Source: Chloroflexota bacterium
GTDB taxonomy: Bacteria; Chloroflexota; Anaerolineae; Aggregatilineales; Phototrophicaceae
DNA: 64,000 bases
Direction: 5' to 3'
Assembly: GCA_013388745.1 (NCBI GenBank)
Contig: JACAER010000034.1
Location: forward strand, 186,001 to 250,000
A model generated the notes under the pieces. That model was given only the letters and a program-made list of their open reading frames with translations. It was not told where the DNA came from and made no database searches. This document shows positions 15,533 through 24,200 of this stretch, one piece after another. Numbering within the stretch: the first letter of the stretch is position 1; each line of letters opens with the position of its first letter. The position numbers were made by a program, and so were the translations under genes.

Positions 15533-17605
15533 ATGGAAACCCCCTTTCTCCTGACGCCTTTTGAACAGATGGCATTCCTGCTGCTGGCGCTGTTTTCTAT
15601 CGGCGCGACCTACAACGCCTTTATGGAAGGCTGGCAGATCATCAATCGGGGCGAAGGCAAGCTCTACCTCGATAACTTCTTGCGCCGCGCGTGGAAAGCG
15701 CTGGTGATTTATCTCGGCCAAGCGACGACGCTGAAAACGCGGCGCATTTCCAGCCTGTTTCATCTGGGCATTGTCTGGGGCTTCACGTTCTATTTCATCG
15801 TCAACGGCTTTGATGTGCTGCGCGGCTTCGTACCCGGCGTGGTGGAGTTCGCCAAAAGCACAGGCATCGCCTACGATGTGTTTCGGCTGCTGGCGGATGT
15901 GTTAAGCGTGGCGGTGCTGGTGGGCGTGGTCTACTTTTTGCTGCGGCGCTTCGTGCTGCCCAACAAAAAAGAACTGGCCTATCATCCCAACGTGCTGCTG
16001 CATCCCAGAGTGGCGGCGGGCGGCGTCAAACAGGACTCGGTGATCGTCGGCGCGTTCATTTTGTCGCACGTCGGCGCGCGCTTTTTGGGCGAAGCGGTGT
16101 ATGTGGCGGGGCACGGCGCAGACATGTTCATGCCTTTCGCGACCGTGGTATCGCCGCTGTTCAGCAGTTTCGCGCCGGAGACGCTGCGCGCCATGGAACA
16201 CGTGGCCTGGTGGGTGGCGTTGGGCGGCATTCTGCTGTTCACGCCGTATTTCGCGCAGAGCAAACATGCGCACCTCTTTATGGCGCCGCTCAACTTTTTG
16301 ACTAAGCCGCCGCGCAAATCGCTCGGCGAACTGGACAAGCTGGATTTTGAGGACGAAAAACGCGAACAGTTCGGCGTGGAGCGCATTGAACAGCTTCCCA
16401 AAACCAACATTTTTGACGCTTTCGCTTGCATTATGTGCAACCGCTGTCAGGATGTGTGTCCGGCCTACACCACCGGCAAAGAACTGTCGCCCTCCGCGCT
16501 GGAAATCAACAAACGCTACATGCTGCGCGACCAGATGAGCGGGCTGGCGGCGGGCGAAGCTTCGCTCAACCCGCTGATGGGCTTCGCGATCAGCGAATCG
16601 GCGGTGTGGGCGTGTACGGCCTGCGGCGCGTGCGTCGATATTTGCCCGGTGGGCAACGAGCCGATGTTCGATATTTTGCAGATTCGCCGCGACGCGGTGC
16701 TGATGAAAAGCGAATTCCCCAAAGACTTGCAGAACGCCTTTAAGGGTATGGAGCGGCAGGGCAATCCCTGGGGCAACCCCGAATCCGAGCGCTTTAACTG
16801 GGCCAAAGGGCTGGATTTCGAAGTACCGACGGTGGACGACAACCCGGATTTCGAGATTCTGTACTGGGTGGGCTGCGCGCCGTCTTATGACCCGCGTTCG
16901 CAGCTTACGGCGCGCGCTTTCGTCAAGCTGCTGCACAGGGCCGGCGTGAATTACGCTGTGCTGGGCGAATATGAACGCTGCACTGGCGATGCGGCGCGGC
17001 GCGCCGGCAAAGAAGACCTGTTCTTCGAGATGGCGACGGTTAATATCGAAACGCTGAATCAATTCAAGGTCAAGCGTATCGTGGCGACCTGCCCGCACTG
17101 TCTGCACACGCTCGGCAAAGAATATCACCAGTACGGCGGCAGCTACGAAGTCGTGCATCACACCGAGTTCATTCAGGAATTGGTGGCGCAGGGCAAGCTG
17201 CCGCTGAGCGCGCTGCAAGGCAAAGACAGCAACGTCACTTTCCACGATCCCTGCTATCTGGGGCGGCACAACAACATCGTCGATGCGCCGCGTCAGGTGT
17301 TGGAACAGTTGAGCGCACAAACGACGGAAATGCCGCGCAACCAGAAGAATTCCTTCTGCTGCGGCGCGGGCGGCGCGCAGTTCTGGAAAGAAGAGGAGCA
17401 CGGCGCCAAAGCCGTGAACGTCGAGCGCTATCTGGAGGCCAAAGAGACGGGGGCGGAAGTGCTGGCGGTGGGCTGCCCCTTCTGTATGCAGATGTTCGCC
17501 TCCGCGCAGACCAGCGTGGCGGGCGGGCCGATTATCAAGGACATCGCCGAATTGGTAGCGGAAAATCTGGGCGAAACCGCGCCGGCGGCGGCCAGCGCGC
17601 ATTAA
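15533..17605 (+). CDS. Membrane-bound Fe-S oxidoreductase with two CCG domains (HdrD/GlpC-like)
   Basis: A 690-residue protein. The N-terminal ~270 residues contain about five hydrophobic helices resembling the heme-binding NarI/DUF3483-type membrane domain. Two [4Fe-4S] ferredoxin motifs follow (CIMCNRCQDVCP and CTACGACVDICP). The C-terminal ~250 residues hold two CCG (cysteine-rich) domains: CPHCLHT with a later FHDPCYLGRHN, and FCCGAGGAQFW with GCPFCMQMF. This is the layout of heterodisulfide-reductase-like or electron-transfer subunits that link a soluble dehydrogenase to the quinone pool. No partner flavoprotein is adjacent. I prefer the ATG at 15533, which has GAGG upstream; an in-frame ATG at 15509 has none. 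Confidence 0.87.
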   Translation: METPFLLTPFEQMAFLLLALFSIGATYNAFMEGWQIINRGEGKLYLDNFLRRAWKALVIYLGQATTLKTRRISSLFHLGIVWGFTFYFIVNGFDVLRGFVPGVVEFAKSTGIAYDVFRLLADVLSVAVLVGVVYFLLRRFVLPNKKELAYHPNVLLHPRVAAGGVKQDSVIVGAFILSHVGARFLGEAVYVAGHGADMFMPFATVVSPLFSSFAPETLRAMEHVAWWVALGGILLFTPYFAQSKHAHLFMAPLNFLTKPPRKSLGELDKLDFEDEKREQFGVERIEQLPKTNIFDAFACIMCNRCQDVCPAYTTGKELSPSALEINKRYMLRDQMSGLAAGEASLNPLMGFAISESAVWACTACGACVDICPVGNEPMFDILQIRRDAVLMKSEFPKDLQNAFKGMERQGNPWGNPESERFNWAKGLDFEVPTVDDNPDFEILYWVGCAPSYDPRSQLTARAFVKLLHRAGVNYAVLGEYERCTGDAARRAGKEDLFFEMATVNIETLNQFKVKRIVATCPHCLHTLGKEYHQYGGSYEVVHHTEFIQELVAQGKLPLSALQGKDSNVTFHDPCYLGRHNNIVDAPRQVLEQLSAQTTEMPRNQKNSFCCGAGGAQFWKEEEHGAKAVNVERYLEAKETGAEVLAVGCPFCMQMFASAQTSVAGGPIIKDIAELVAENLGETAPAAASAH

Positions 17606-17625
17606 CGGCATCAGGCACATCGCGG

Positions 17626-17654
17626 GGGGACTGGGCGCACCAGTCCCCTTTTTT
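17626..17654 (+). terminator. Intrinsic terminator of the Fe-S oxidoreductase gene
   Basis: A perfect 9-base stem GGGGACTGG/CCAGTCCCC with a GCGCA loop is followed by six T, 20 bases past the stop codon. Confidence 0.88.
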
Positions 17655-18247
17655 GTTGGGTGCGCGCCGGGCAGCAAACAAAAAAGACCTGCAAGCCAAA
17701 TTGGAGATCATCCGCAGACGTGAGACCGCGCTGCCCGACATGATCACCGACCTCGTGCCGACCACGCCTTACCGCGCGCGGGCGCGATTTTATCCGTGGG
17801 CCTGGGTGAGGACAGTGCGAAGGAGGCGGATTCTGCTCAGAGTAATGGGTACGAGTCAGAATGCCCGTATTGCCTCGTGGCGATGTGACAATGGTCCCAG
17901 TACTTCCGAGACAGGGGACACATTCGGGGTTTAGACACACAGAGGGATATTCGCAGCACAGATGCATACATTTCCGCAAAGCGCTTCGCTTATTAGCGCA
18001 CATCTTCGAAAATTGGGTTTTCGGGAATTCGATCGATAAAACACTATCGAACCGGACAAAAACAACCGCTGGTGAACGCGCGCTGCAAGCGGGCGTGCCG
18101 TGCGCGCACATTGTGCTGGCCTAGGCCGGCGAAGCGCTGCCCAACGCCGCGCCCGCCTCAGCCCCGCCCAGTCCATTGTGCTTGCGTTCGGCACGTAAAG
18201 GGGGGAAAATCGAACGTAGAGCAAGTGCGCACAGCGGGAGTCTGTCG
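17655..18247. other. Non-genic stretch with a coding-like scrap
   Basis: This ~590-base region has no convincing complete gene. From about 17677 to 17790 one frame reads KKDLQAKLEIIRRRETALPD then MITDLVPTTPYRARARF, which has protein-like composition and may be a remnant, but I do not recognise it and it decays into arginine/tryptophan-rich nonsense after that. From about 17930 to 18060 the base composition becomes more AT-rich than its surroundings. A GGGAG ribosome site at 18228-18232 belongs to the next gene. Confidence 0.4.
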
Positions 18248-19309
18248 GTGAGTCAACCAGAGAACACCTATGAGATGCTGTGGGACTGTAAGTTCTGCGG
18301 CACGACGAAAAATCTGGGCAAAACGCATCGCTTTTGCCCCAACTGCGGCGCGGCGCAAGACCCAGCGTGGCGCTATTTCCCTTCGGACGACGAAAAAGTA
18401 GCGGTCGAAGAGCATGTTTTCGTCGGGGTGGATGTGACCTGCCCGGCGTGCGGCACACTGAACAGCGCGGCAGCCAACAACTGTATGCAGTGCGGCGCGG
18501 CGCTCACAGGCGGCCAGCAGGCCAAAACGCTTGGCACCCAGCAAAAAGCGCTCGACGCAAAATTCGAGCGCGAAGATTTGCAGGCGCGGCTGCGCCAGGA
18601 ACGCGACGCACAGGTCGGGCGCGCACAGCCTCAGTCTGCCAAAAAAGAAGCGGCGGGGCGGCTGAACTGGCTGCCGATCCTGCTGGGTGTGCTGGCGCTG
18701 CTGATCTGCGGCGGCGTGCTGTTTCTGGTGTTTTACACCCGCAGCAGCGATGTCTATGTCACCGGCCATCACTGGGAGCGCGAAATCCAGATTGAACAGT
18801 ACACGGCGCGCTCTGACAGCGCGTGGTGCGATTCGATGCCGGGCGACGCCTACAGCATCACCCGCACCCGCGAACAACGCGGCTCGGAACAAGTGCCGGA
18901 TGGACAGGACTGCCGTGTACAGCGCGTCGATAACGGCGACGGCACCTTCAGCGAACGGCAGGTGTGCGAAACGCGCTATCGCAGCGAGCCAGTTTATGAT
19001 GACCGCTGCTATTTCACCGTCGATCGCTGGGTCTATGTGCGCTCTGTCACCGCAGATGGCGACAGCGTGGATGATCGTCTGGTCTGGCCGAATACAGGCA
19101 TCGGCAGCAGTTGTTCGCGTCTGGGCTGCGAACGTGAAGGCAATCGCCGCGAAGAATATGTGCTGCAACTGCGCGGCAGCGGCGACGCGCGCTATGAGTG
19201 CAGCGTCGCGCTCGACCTGTGGCAGCGCACACGCATCGAAGACACCTTTCGGCTGCAAGTCAATTTACTCGGCCAGCCGCGCTGCGACAGCCTCCAGCGC
19301 GCTGGTTGA
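18248..19309 (+). CDS. Zinc-ribbon membrane protein with large extracytoplasmic domain
   Basis: A 353-residue protein begun by a GTG with GGGAG upstream; the frame is open from 18176 but the extra residues look non-coding. The N-terminal ~85 residues have four CxxC pairs (CKFC, CPNC, CPAC, CMQC), that is, two zinc ribbons. A charged helical linker leads to one membrane helix (about residues 138-162, LPILLGVLALLICGGVLFLVFY). The ~190-residue C-terminal domain is therefore probably outside; it contains Cys, Trp and Tyr-rich segments (GHHWEREIQIEQY, CYFTVDRWVYV). Cytosolic zinc ribbons with an external domain suggest a sensor or scaffold role, but the function is unknown. Confidence 0.8.
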   Translation: MSQPENTYEMLWDCKFCGTTKNLGKTHRFCPNCGAAQDPAWRYFPSDDEKVAVEEHVFVGVDVTCPACGTLNSAAANNCMQCGAALTGGQQAKTLGTQQKALDAKFEREDLQARLRQERDAQVGRAQPQSAKKEAAGRLNWLPILLGVLALLICGGVLFLVFYTRSSDVYVTGHHWEREIQIEQYTARSDSAWCDSMPGDAYSITRTREQRGSEQVPDGQDCRVQRVDNGDGTFSERQVCETRYRSEPVYDDRCYFTVDRWVYVRSVTADGDSVDDRLVWPNTGIGSSCSRLGCEREGNRREEYVLQLRGSGDARYECSVALDLWQRTRIEDTFRLQVNLLGQPRCDSLQRAG

Positions 19310-19330
19310 CATCCAGCCTTTTATGCTGAT

Positions 19331-19356
19331 GGGACGGTCTTCGGGCCGTCCTTTTT
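19331..19356 (+). terminator. Intrinsic terminator of the zinc-ribbon membrane protein gene
   Basis: GGACGG (19332-19337) pairs with CCGTCC (19346-19351) around a TCTTCGGG loop and is followed by TTTTT. It lies 22 bases past the stop, in a convergent gap. Confidence 0.8.
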
Positions 19357-19361
19357 CCTGC

Positions 19362-20222
19362 TCAGCAGCCCAAAAACTCGGCGAGCACAGTATTCACCCG
19401 TTCGGGATACTCCTGCACGCTCCAGTGCTTGCTGTCCTGCCAGGTTTCCAGCCGCCCCGCATCGCACAGCGCAATGCTCTTTTCGGCCAGTTCCGGCGTC
19501 AGCCAATGATCGCGCGCGCCCCACACCAGCAGCGTCGGCGTGCTGATGCGCGGATTGGCCGGCGGCGGCGATGGCCGCTGCCACAGCGCGCGATAGTAAT
19601 TGAGCATAGCGCGCATCGTGCCCGGCTGCCGCCAGATCATCTTATGCTTTTCCAGAATCTCATCGGTGAACGTGCCGCGCACAGCGCTGCGCTGCATGAT
19701 GCGCGCCGGGAAGGCATAATCGCCGCGCGCCAGATACCATTCCGGCAAAAATGGCAGTTGGAAAAATAACACATACGCACTGGCGCTGAACTGCGCCCGG
19801 CTGCGCCAAAACACCTGATTAAACACACCGGGCACGGGGGCGTTAAACACCGCCAGCTTATCCAGCCGCGCGCCATGTTTTTGCGCCGTCCAGAAAGCCA
19901 CCATGCCGCCCCAATCGTGCGCGACCAGAGTCGCGCGCTCGCGTCCGGCGGCGGCGATCAGCGCCAGCACATCGGCGGCCAGCGCGTCGAGCGTGTAATC
20001 CGCCAGCGACAATGCCTGTTCGCTGGGATGATACCCGCGCAAATCCACCGACCAGGCGTAGAAACCTTTTTGCGCCAGAAAATCAAGCTGTGGCTGCCAG
20101 ATGCCCCAGTATTCCGGGTAACCGTGCAGCAGCAGCACCAGCGCGCCATCCGGCGGACCGGCCTGCACCACATGCAAATTCAGCCCGTGCGCTTTGATCG
20201 TGACATGGGTATAGGCGCTCAT
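19362..20222 (-). CDS. Alpha/beta-fold hydrolase, epoxide-hydrolase-like
   Basis: A 286-residue alpha/beta hydrolase. LLLHGYPEYW carries the HGxP oxyanion motif typical of epoxide hydrolases and haloalkane dehalogenases, and the nucleophile elbow VAHDWGGM has Asp instead of Ser, also typical of that group. PTLLVWGARDHWL supplies the late acid position and DSKHWSVQEYP the catalytic His region. Two Tyr that assist epoxide opening are plausible in the cap (residues ~145-220) but I cannot place them with certainty. Its ATG overlaps the stop of the upstream paralogue by 4 bases (ATGA), so translation is probably coupled. Confidence 0.87.
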   Translation of the reverse strand: MSAYTHVTIKAHGLNLHVVQAGPPDGALVLLLHGYPEYWGIWQPQLDFLAQKGFYAWSVDLRGYHPSEQALSLADYTLDALAADVLALIAAAGRERATLVAHDWGGMVAFWTAQKHGARLDKLAVFNAPVPGVFNQVFWRSRAQFSASAYVLFFQLPFLPEWYLARGDYAFPARIMQRSAVRGTFTDEILEKHKMIWRQPGTMRAMLNYYRALWQRPSPPPANPRISTPTLLVWGARDHWLTPELAEKSIALCDAGRLETWQDSKHWSVQEYPERVNTVLAEFLGC

Positions 20223-21079
20223 ATCAGGAAATCCGCCAGCAGCGTATTGACACGATCAGGCGCGTCGCGCTGCACCCAATGGCTGGCGTCTTCGATAAAC
20301 TCCAGCCGGCCCTCGTCGCACATCTCCAGGCTGAGCGGGGCCAGTGCGCGTTCCAGCGCGAAATCCTGCGCGCCCCAGATAATCAGCGTCGGCACGCTGA
20401 CACGCGGGCTGGCCAGGCGTTCGGTACGCACCTGCGCCGCCGCGCGATACCAGGCCAGCATACTGCTGCCGTCACCGGTTCTGGCCCAGGCCTGCCGGTA
20501 TTCGCGCAGATCGGCGTCGCTGAAGGCACCGCGATTGGCCGTGCCGCGCAGGGCGCTGGCGAGCGGCAGCCAGTTCGGGCGGCTGATACCCCACTGCGGC
20601 AAAAACGGCAGTTGGAAATAGAATATGTACCAACTGCGCAAAAGCTGCCGCCAATGCGTGCGCATATACTTGCGGAACACGCCATTATGCGGCGCGTTGA
20701 GCACCGCCATTTTGTGCAAGACCTGCGGGAACTTTTGCCCGACCCGCCAGGTCACCGCCGCGCCCCAATCGTGACCGACTACGTAGGCTTTTTCGACCCG
20801 CGCCGCCTGAATCAACCCGACGACATCCGCCGCCGTCTGATCGAGCGTGTAGGCGGCCACAGGCAGGGGCTTATCGCTCAGGTTATAGCCACGCTGATCC
20901 GGCGCCCACACACGGTAACCGCGCGCCGCGAAATAGTCGATCTGCGCGCGCCAGCCGTACCAAAAATCAGGGAAGCCGTGAAGAAAAATCAACAGCGGGC
21001 CGTCTTCCGCGCCGGCCTGCGCGACATGCAGATTCACGCCGTTAGTGTGAATCGTCGTGTGGATAATGGGAGTGTTCAT
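20219..21079 (-). CDS. Alpha/beta-fold hydrolase, epoxide-hydrolase-like (paralogue)
   Basis: A 286-residue paralogue of the next gene with the same motifs: LIFLHGFPDFWYGW, Asp nucleophile in VVGHDWGAAV, PTLIIWGAQDFAL and DASHWVQRDAPD. Its C-terminus (DRVNTLLADFLI) is nearly the same as that of its neighbour (ERVNTVLAEFLG), so the pair probably arose by tandem duplication. The start MNTPIIHTTI at 21079 gives a product exactly as long as the paralogue; the frame is open further upstream to 21250 but that part includes the hairpin repeat and shows no conserved sequence. No strong ribosome site is visible. Confidence 0.86.
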   Translation of the reverse strand: MNTPIIHTTIHTNGVNLHVAQAGAEDGPLLIFLHGFPDFWYGWRAQIDYFAARGYRVWAPDQRGYNLSDKPLPVAAYTLDQTAADVVGLIQAARVEKAYVVGHDWGAAVTWRVGQKFPQVLHKMAVLNAPHNGVFRKYMRTHWRQLLRSWYIFYFQLPFLPQWGISRPNWLPLASALRGTANRGAFSDADLREYRQAWARTGDGSSMLAWYRAAAQVRTERLASPRVSVPTLIIWGAQDFALERALAPLSLEMCDEGRLEFIEDASHWVQRDAPDRVNTLLADFLI

Positions 21080-21202
21080 AGGTGAGTTAGTCTCTGATTT
21101 TGAGCAACTGGCTGCGAGTTTATCAGAAAAAGATTTGGCCATCAAAAGCGCCGCGCAGGGACGTTTGATACCTGAATGCGACCCCACGCCGCATGTGCGT
21201 CT

Positions 21203-21260
21203 CCCCCTCTCCATGTGGCGCGCATATCTTAACGCGCCAGCCCCACACATGGAGAGGGGG
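21203..21260. repeat. Perfect 15-base inverted repeat
   Basis: CCCCCTCTCCATGTG (21203-21217) and CACATGGAGAGGGGG (21246-21260) are exact complements separated by 28 bases. It lies between the A2M gene and the hydrolase pair. It resembles the other CTCC-rich repeats at 33841 and 57185 in composition but is not the same sequence. Confidence 0.7.
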
Positions 21261-21298
21261 CTGGGGGGTGAGGTTGACGCACTCGCCCCCCGCCTGTG

Positions 21299-24200
21299 CT
21301 ATTGGTCGAGCGGCAGAATCGTGAAACTGCTGCCCGCGCTGCGCCCATACACTTCCGGCAGATAGAACTGATAGCCCACCGCCGGAATCACATTGTACGT
21401 GCCCGCCAGCCCCAGCCGAATCGTGTACACATACTCATACGTGCCCGCCGGCAGATACGTGCTGTAGAGCACCACGCGCTCATCGCGGAATTCGATGCTG
21501 CTGAAGTACCACCAGCCCCAGCCGTAGTACAGCGGGTCGGCCAAATCGAGTCCCGGCTGCGTGCCGATCTGCTGGCTAGTCGTCAGGTTGGGGTTGATGC
21601 CCTCGCTGCCCGCGGGCAGCGGGTCTTCGATCACGACATAATGCAGCGCGCTGGGCGCAATAATCGTCAGCCGCACCTGCACCACATCGCCCACGCGCCC
21701 CTGCGTGATCGGCGTTTCGCCCTCATCATCCAGCAGCGTATAGCGCCGCTCCACCGTGATACCGCGTGTCAGCGGCTGGATTTCGGGCACAGGCAGCGAG
21801 ACGGTGAGATAGGCCGTGTAGTACAGCACCCCCGCGCCATCACCGCGCCTGATAACCAGCCGATTGGCCTCGTCTGCCAGCAGATCGGCTACATCCACCA
21901 CAAGCCGCTGTGTTTCGCGCACGCTGGCCGGCGTGGCCTGCGCTTCCGTTAGCTGCGTGCCGTTCAGCGCCGCCGCATAGCTGTACGCCGGGTTCAGTTC
22001 GCCCGTCGCCAGCATCCAATCCGTGAGCGCCATCACCGCCCACGCCGTTTCCTGCGTTGTCTCCCAGGCATCGGCGCGCCGCGCGATCATCAGCCAGCGC
22101 ACCACGTTGGGAATCAGGTCGCTCTGCGGGTTCAACATCAGCAGCGCTTGCAAAGCAATCGCCGTCGTGCGCGTATCGCTATTCCAGTTCCAGTAATCGT
22201 TCTGCGCTTCGTCCCAGAAGGCGCCGTTGGCGCTCAGCGTGGCCGCGCTGAGCAGATCACTGACCAGCAGCGCGCTGCGGCTGTTATCGTTAGCGTCGAT
22301 CAGCGCGAAGGTCTGCGCCAAAAACGCGCGCGCGTAGTAATCCAGGCGCGCGCGCTGCTCAAACAGCGTCACCGTGCGCGCGACATCTGGCCCGCCGGAA
22401 CGCGCCAGCGCGTACAGCACAAACGCCTGGCGGTTGAGCGCCCACGTCGGCTGGCTGAGATCGGGCGTAATGAACTGCGTGCGCAGATAGAACTGCGCGG
22501 CGCTGATCACACGGTCTTCCACCGCGAAGCCCTGATTGCGCGCTTCGACCAGCCCAATCAGCGCGTAGGCCGTGGTCAGCGAGTTGCTGACATCCTGCAC
22601 AAACCAGCCCCAGCCGCCATCGACTTTTTGCTCGGCGTACAGGCGCTGCAAGGCATAACCCACCGCCGCCGCCAACTGCTGGCGCAGATCATCATCGGCC
22701 ACGCCCAGCGATTCCAGCGCGCGGAAGGTCATGATGTTCGGCAGGAAACGGCTGATCGTCTGTTCGGTGCACTGATGCGGGAAATTTTCCAGATAATCCA
22801 GTCCATCGAGCGTCGTGGCCGCCAGCGACGGTTCGAGATTCAGCGTCAGCGTGCCTTCGGTGACCTCGAACTGGCGCGGCAGCAAAATCGCTTCCGTGCG
22901 CGCGCCTTCTTCGCGCAAAATCCCGCCCGTGCCCACTGTTTCCGGCACTTCGTAACGATATACCGGCAGCAGGCGGTTGTCGCCCTGCCCCAGCGGCGGG
23001 CGGCTGGCATCGCTGTACGCGCCGTCGTTGCCATCGGCGAAGTAAAGCAGTTCGACATTTGCGACATCATCGACTGTCACCGGCCACTCGATACGCACGC
23101 GCGCGCCGGCAGCAACCGTCACCATTTGCGCTTGTTCGCCCAGGAAGGTGATGCCCGTGCCTTGCAGCGTGACACGCACGCTCAGGTCTTCGCCCGTGTT
23201 GTTGTTGACGACAGCGGCCAGCGTCACCTGATCGCCCACTACGAAGAAGCGCGGTGTCACCGGGCGGATCAGCAGTGGTTTGGTGCTAATGATGTCAAAC
23301 GTGTTTTGCCCGACGAGTGTCAGGCCATCTTCGCCGCTGGTTACCGCGCGCGCGTCCAGCCGCCAGGTCGTCAGGTTGTCCGGCAGCGTCACCGCGAACG
23401 TCGCCGTGCCCTCGGCGTTGGTGACCAGCGTTGCGTTCCAAAAAGCGGTATCGATGAACTGTTCACGGATGTCGAAAATGCCGCCTTCGCCAAAGCCGCC
23501 GCCGCCGCCTTTGATCGTATCAATCGTCTCCTGCGTCAGTTGGTCGGTGTTGATCGTCAGCGGCGTGGCCGTGCGCACGCCCAGGCCCTGTATTACGTAG
23601 AAATAATACAGCAGCAGCGGGCTGTTGGGCGGCGCAATCGATAGCGACGCCAGATCAGTTAGCGCAACGCCGACTTCTGCCTGCACCGGATTGCCCGCGT
23701 AATCTATGACACGCACCGTGTAACTGACGGTATCGCCCGGCCCGGCCTGTTCGCGATCCGGCGCGATCTCGATCGTCAGGCGCTTCTGTTCATTGTTGAC
23801 GTTCAGCGCCAACAGCCCCATACGGAAGGCCGCGACACTGTTGTTTTCGTCTACGCCCTTCACAATCACGACGCTCACATAGACGTTCGGGGCGAAATCC
23901 GGCGTGATGGGCAGCCGGTAAAGGTAGGAATTGCTCTCCATCGTGATGCGCTCGCTCAGCAGCACGTTGCCGCGTTCCACCGTGACGAGCGCTTCCACAG
24001 TGCCCTGAAACGGTGAGGTGATGAGGATTTCGGCGGTGTCGCCGACATTGTAATCCGTCTGCCCGGCTACCAGATCAATGCGGTTGCTGTTCTGCTGCCG
24101 CCATGAGACGTACTGCGAACTGGCGATCCAGATATAAGCGGCGGTAGACACCTGATTGCCGCTGGCATCGGTGCTGCTGGCGCGCGCGCGGAAAATGCCG

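Noticed and set aside
15902..17677. Long minus-strand frame opposite the Fe-S oxidoreductase
   Set aside because: Antisense shadow without domain motifs.
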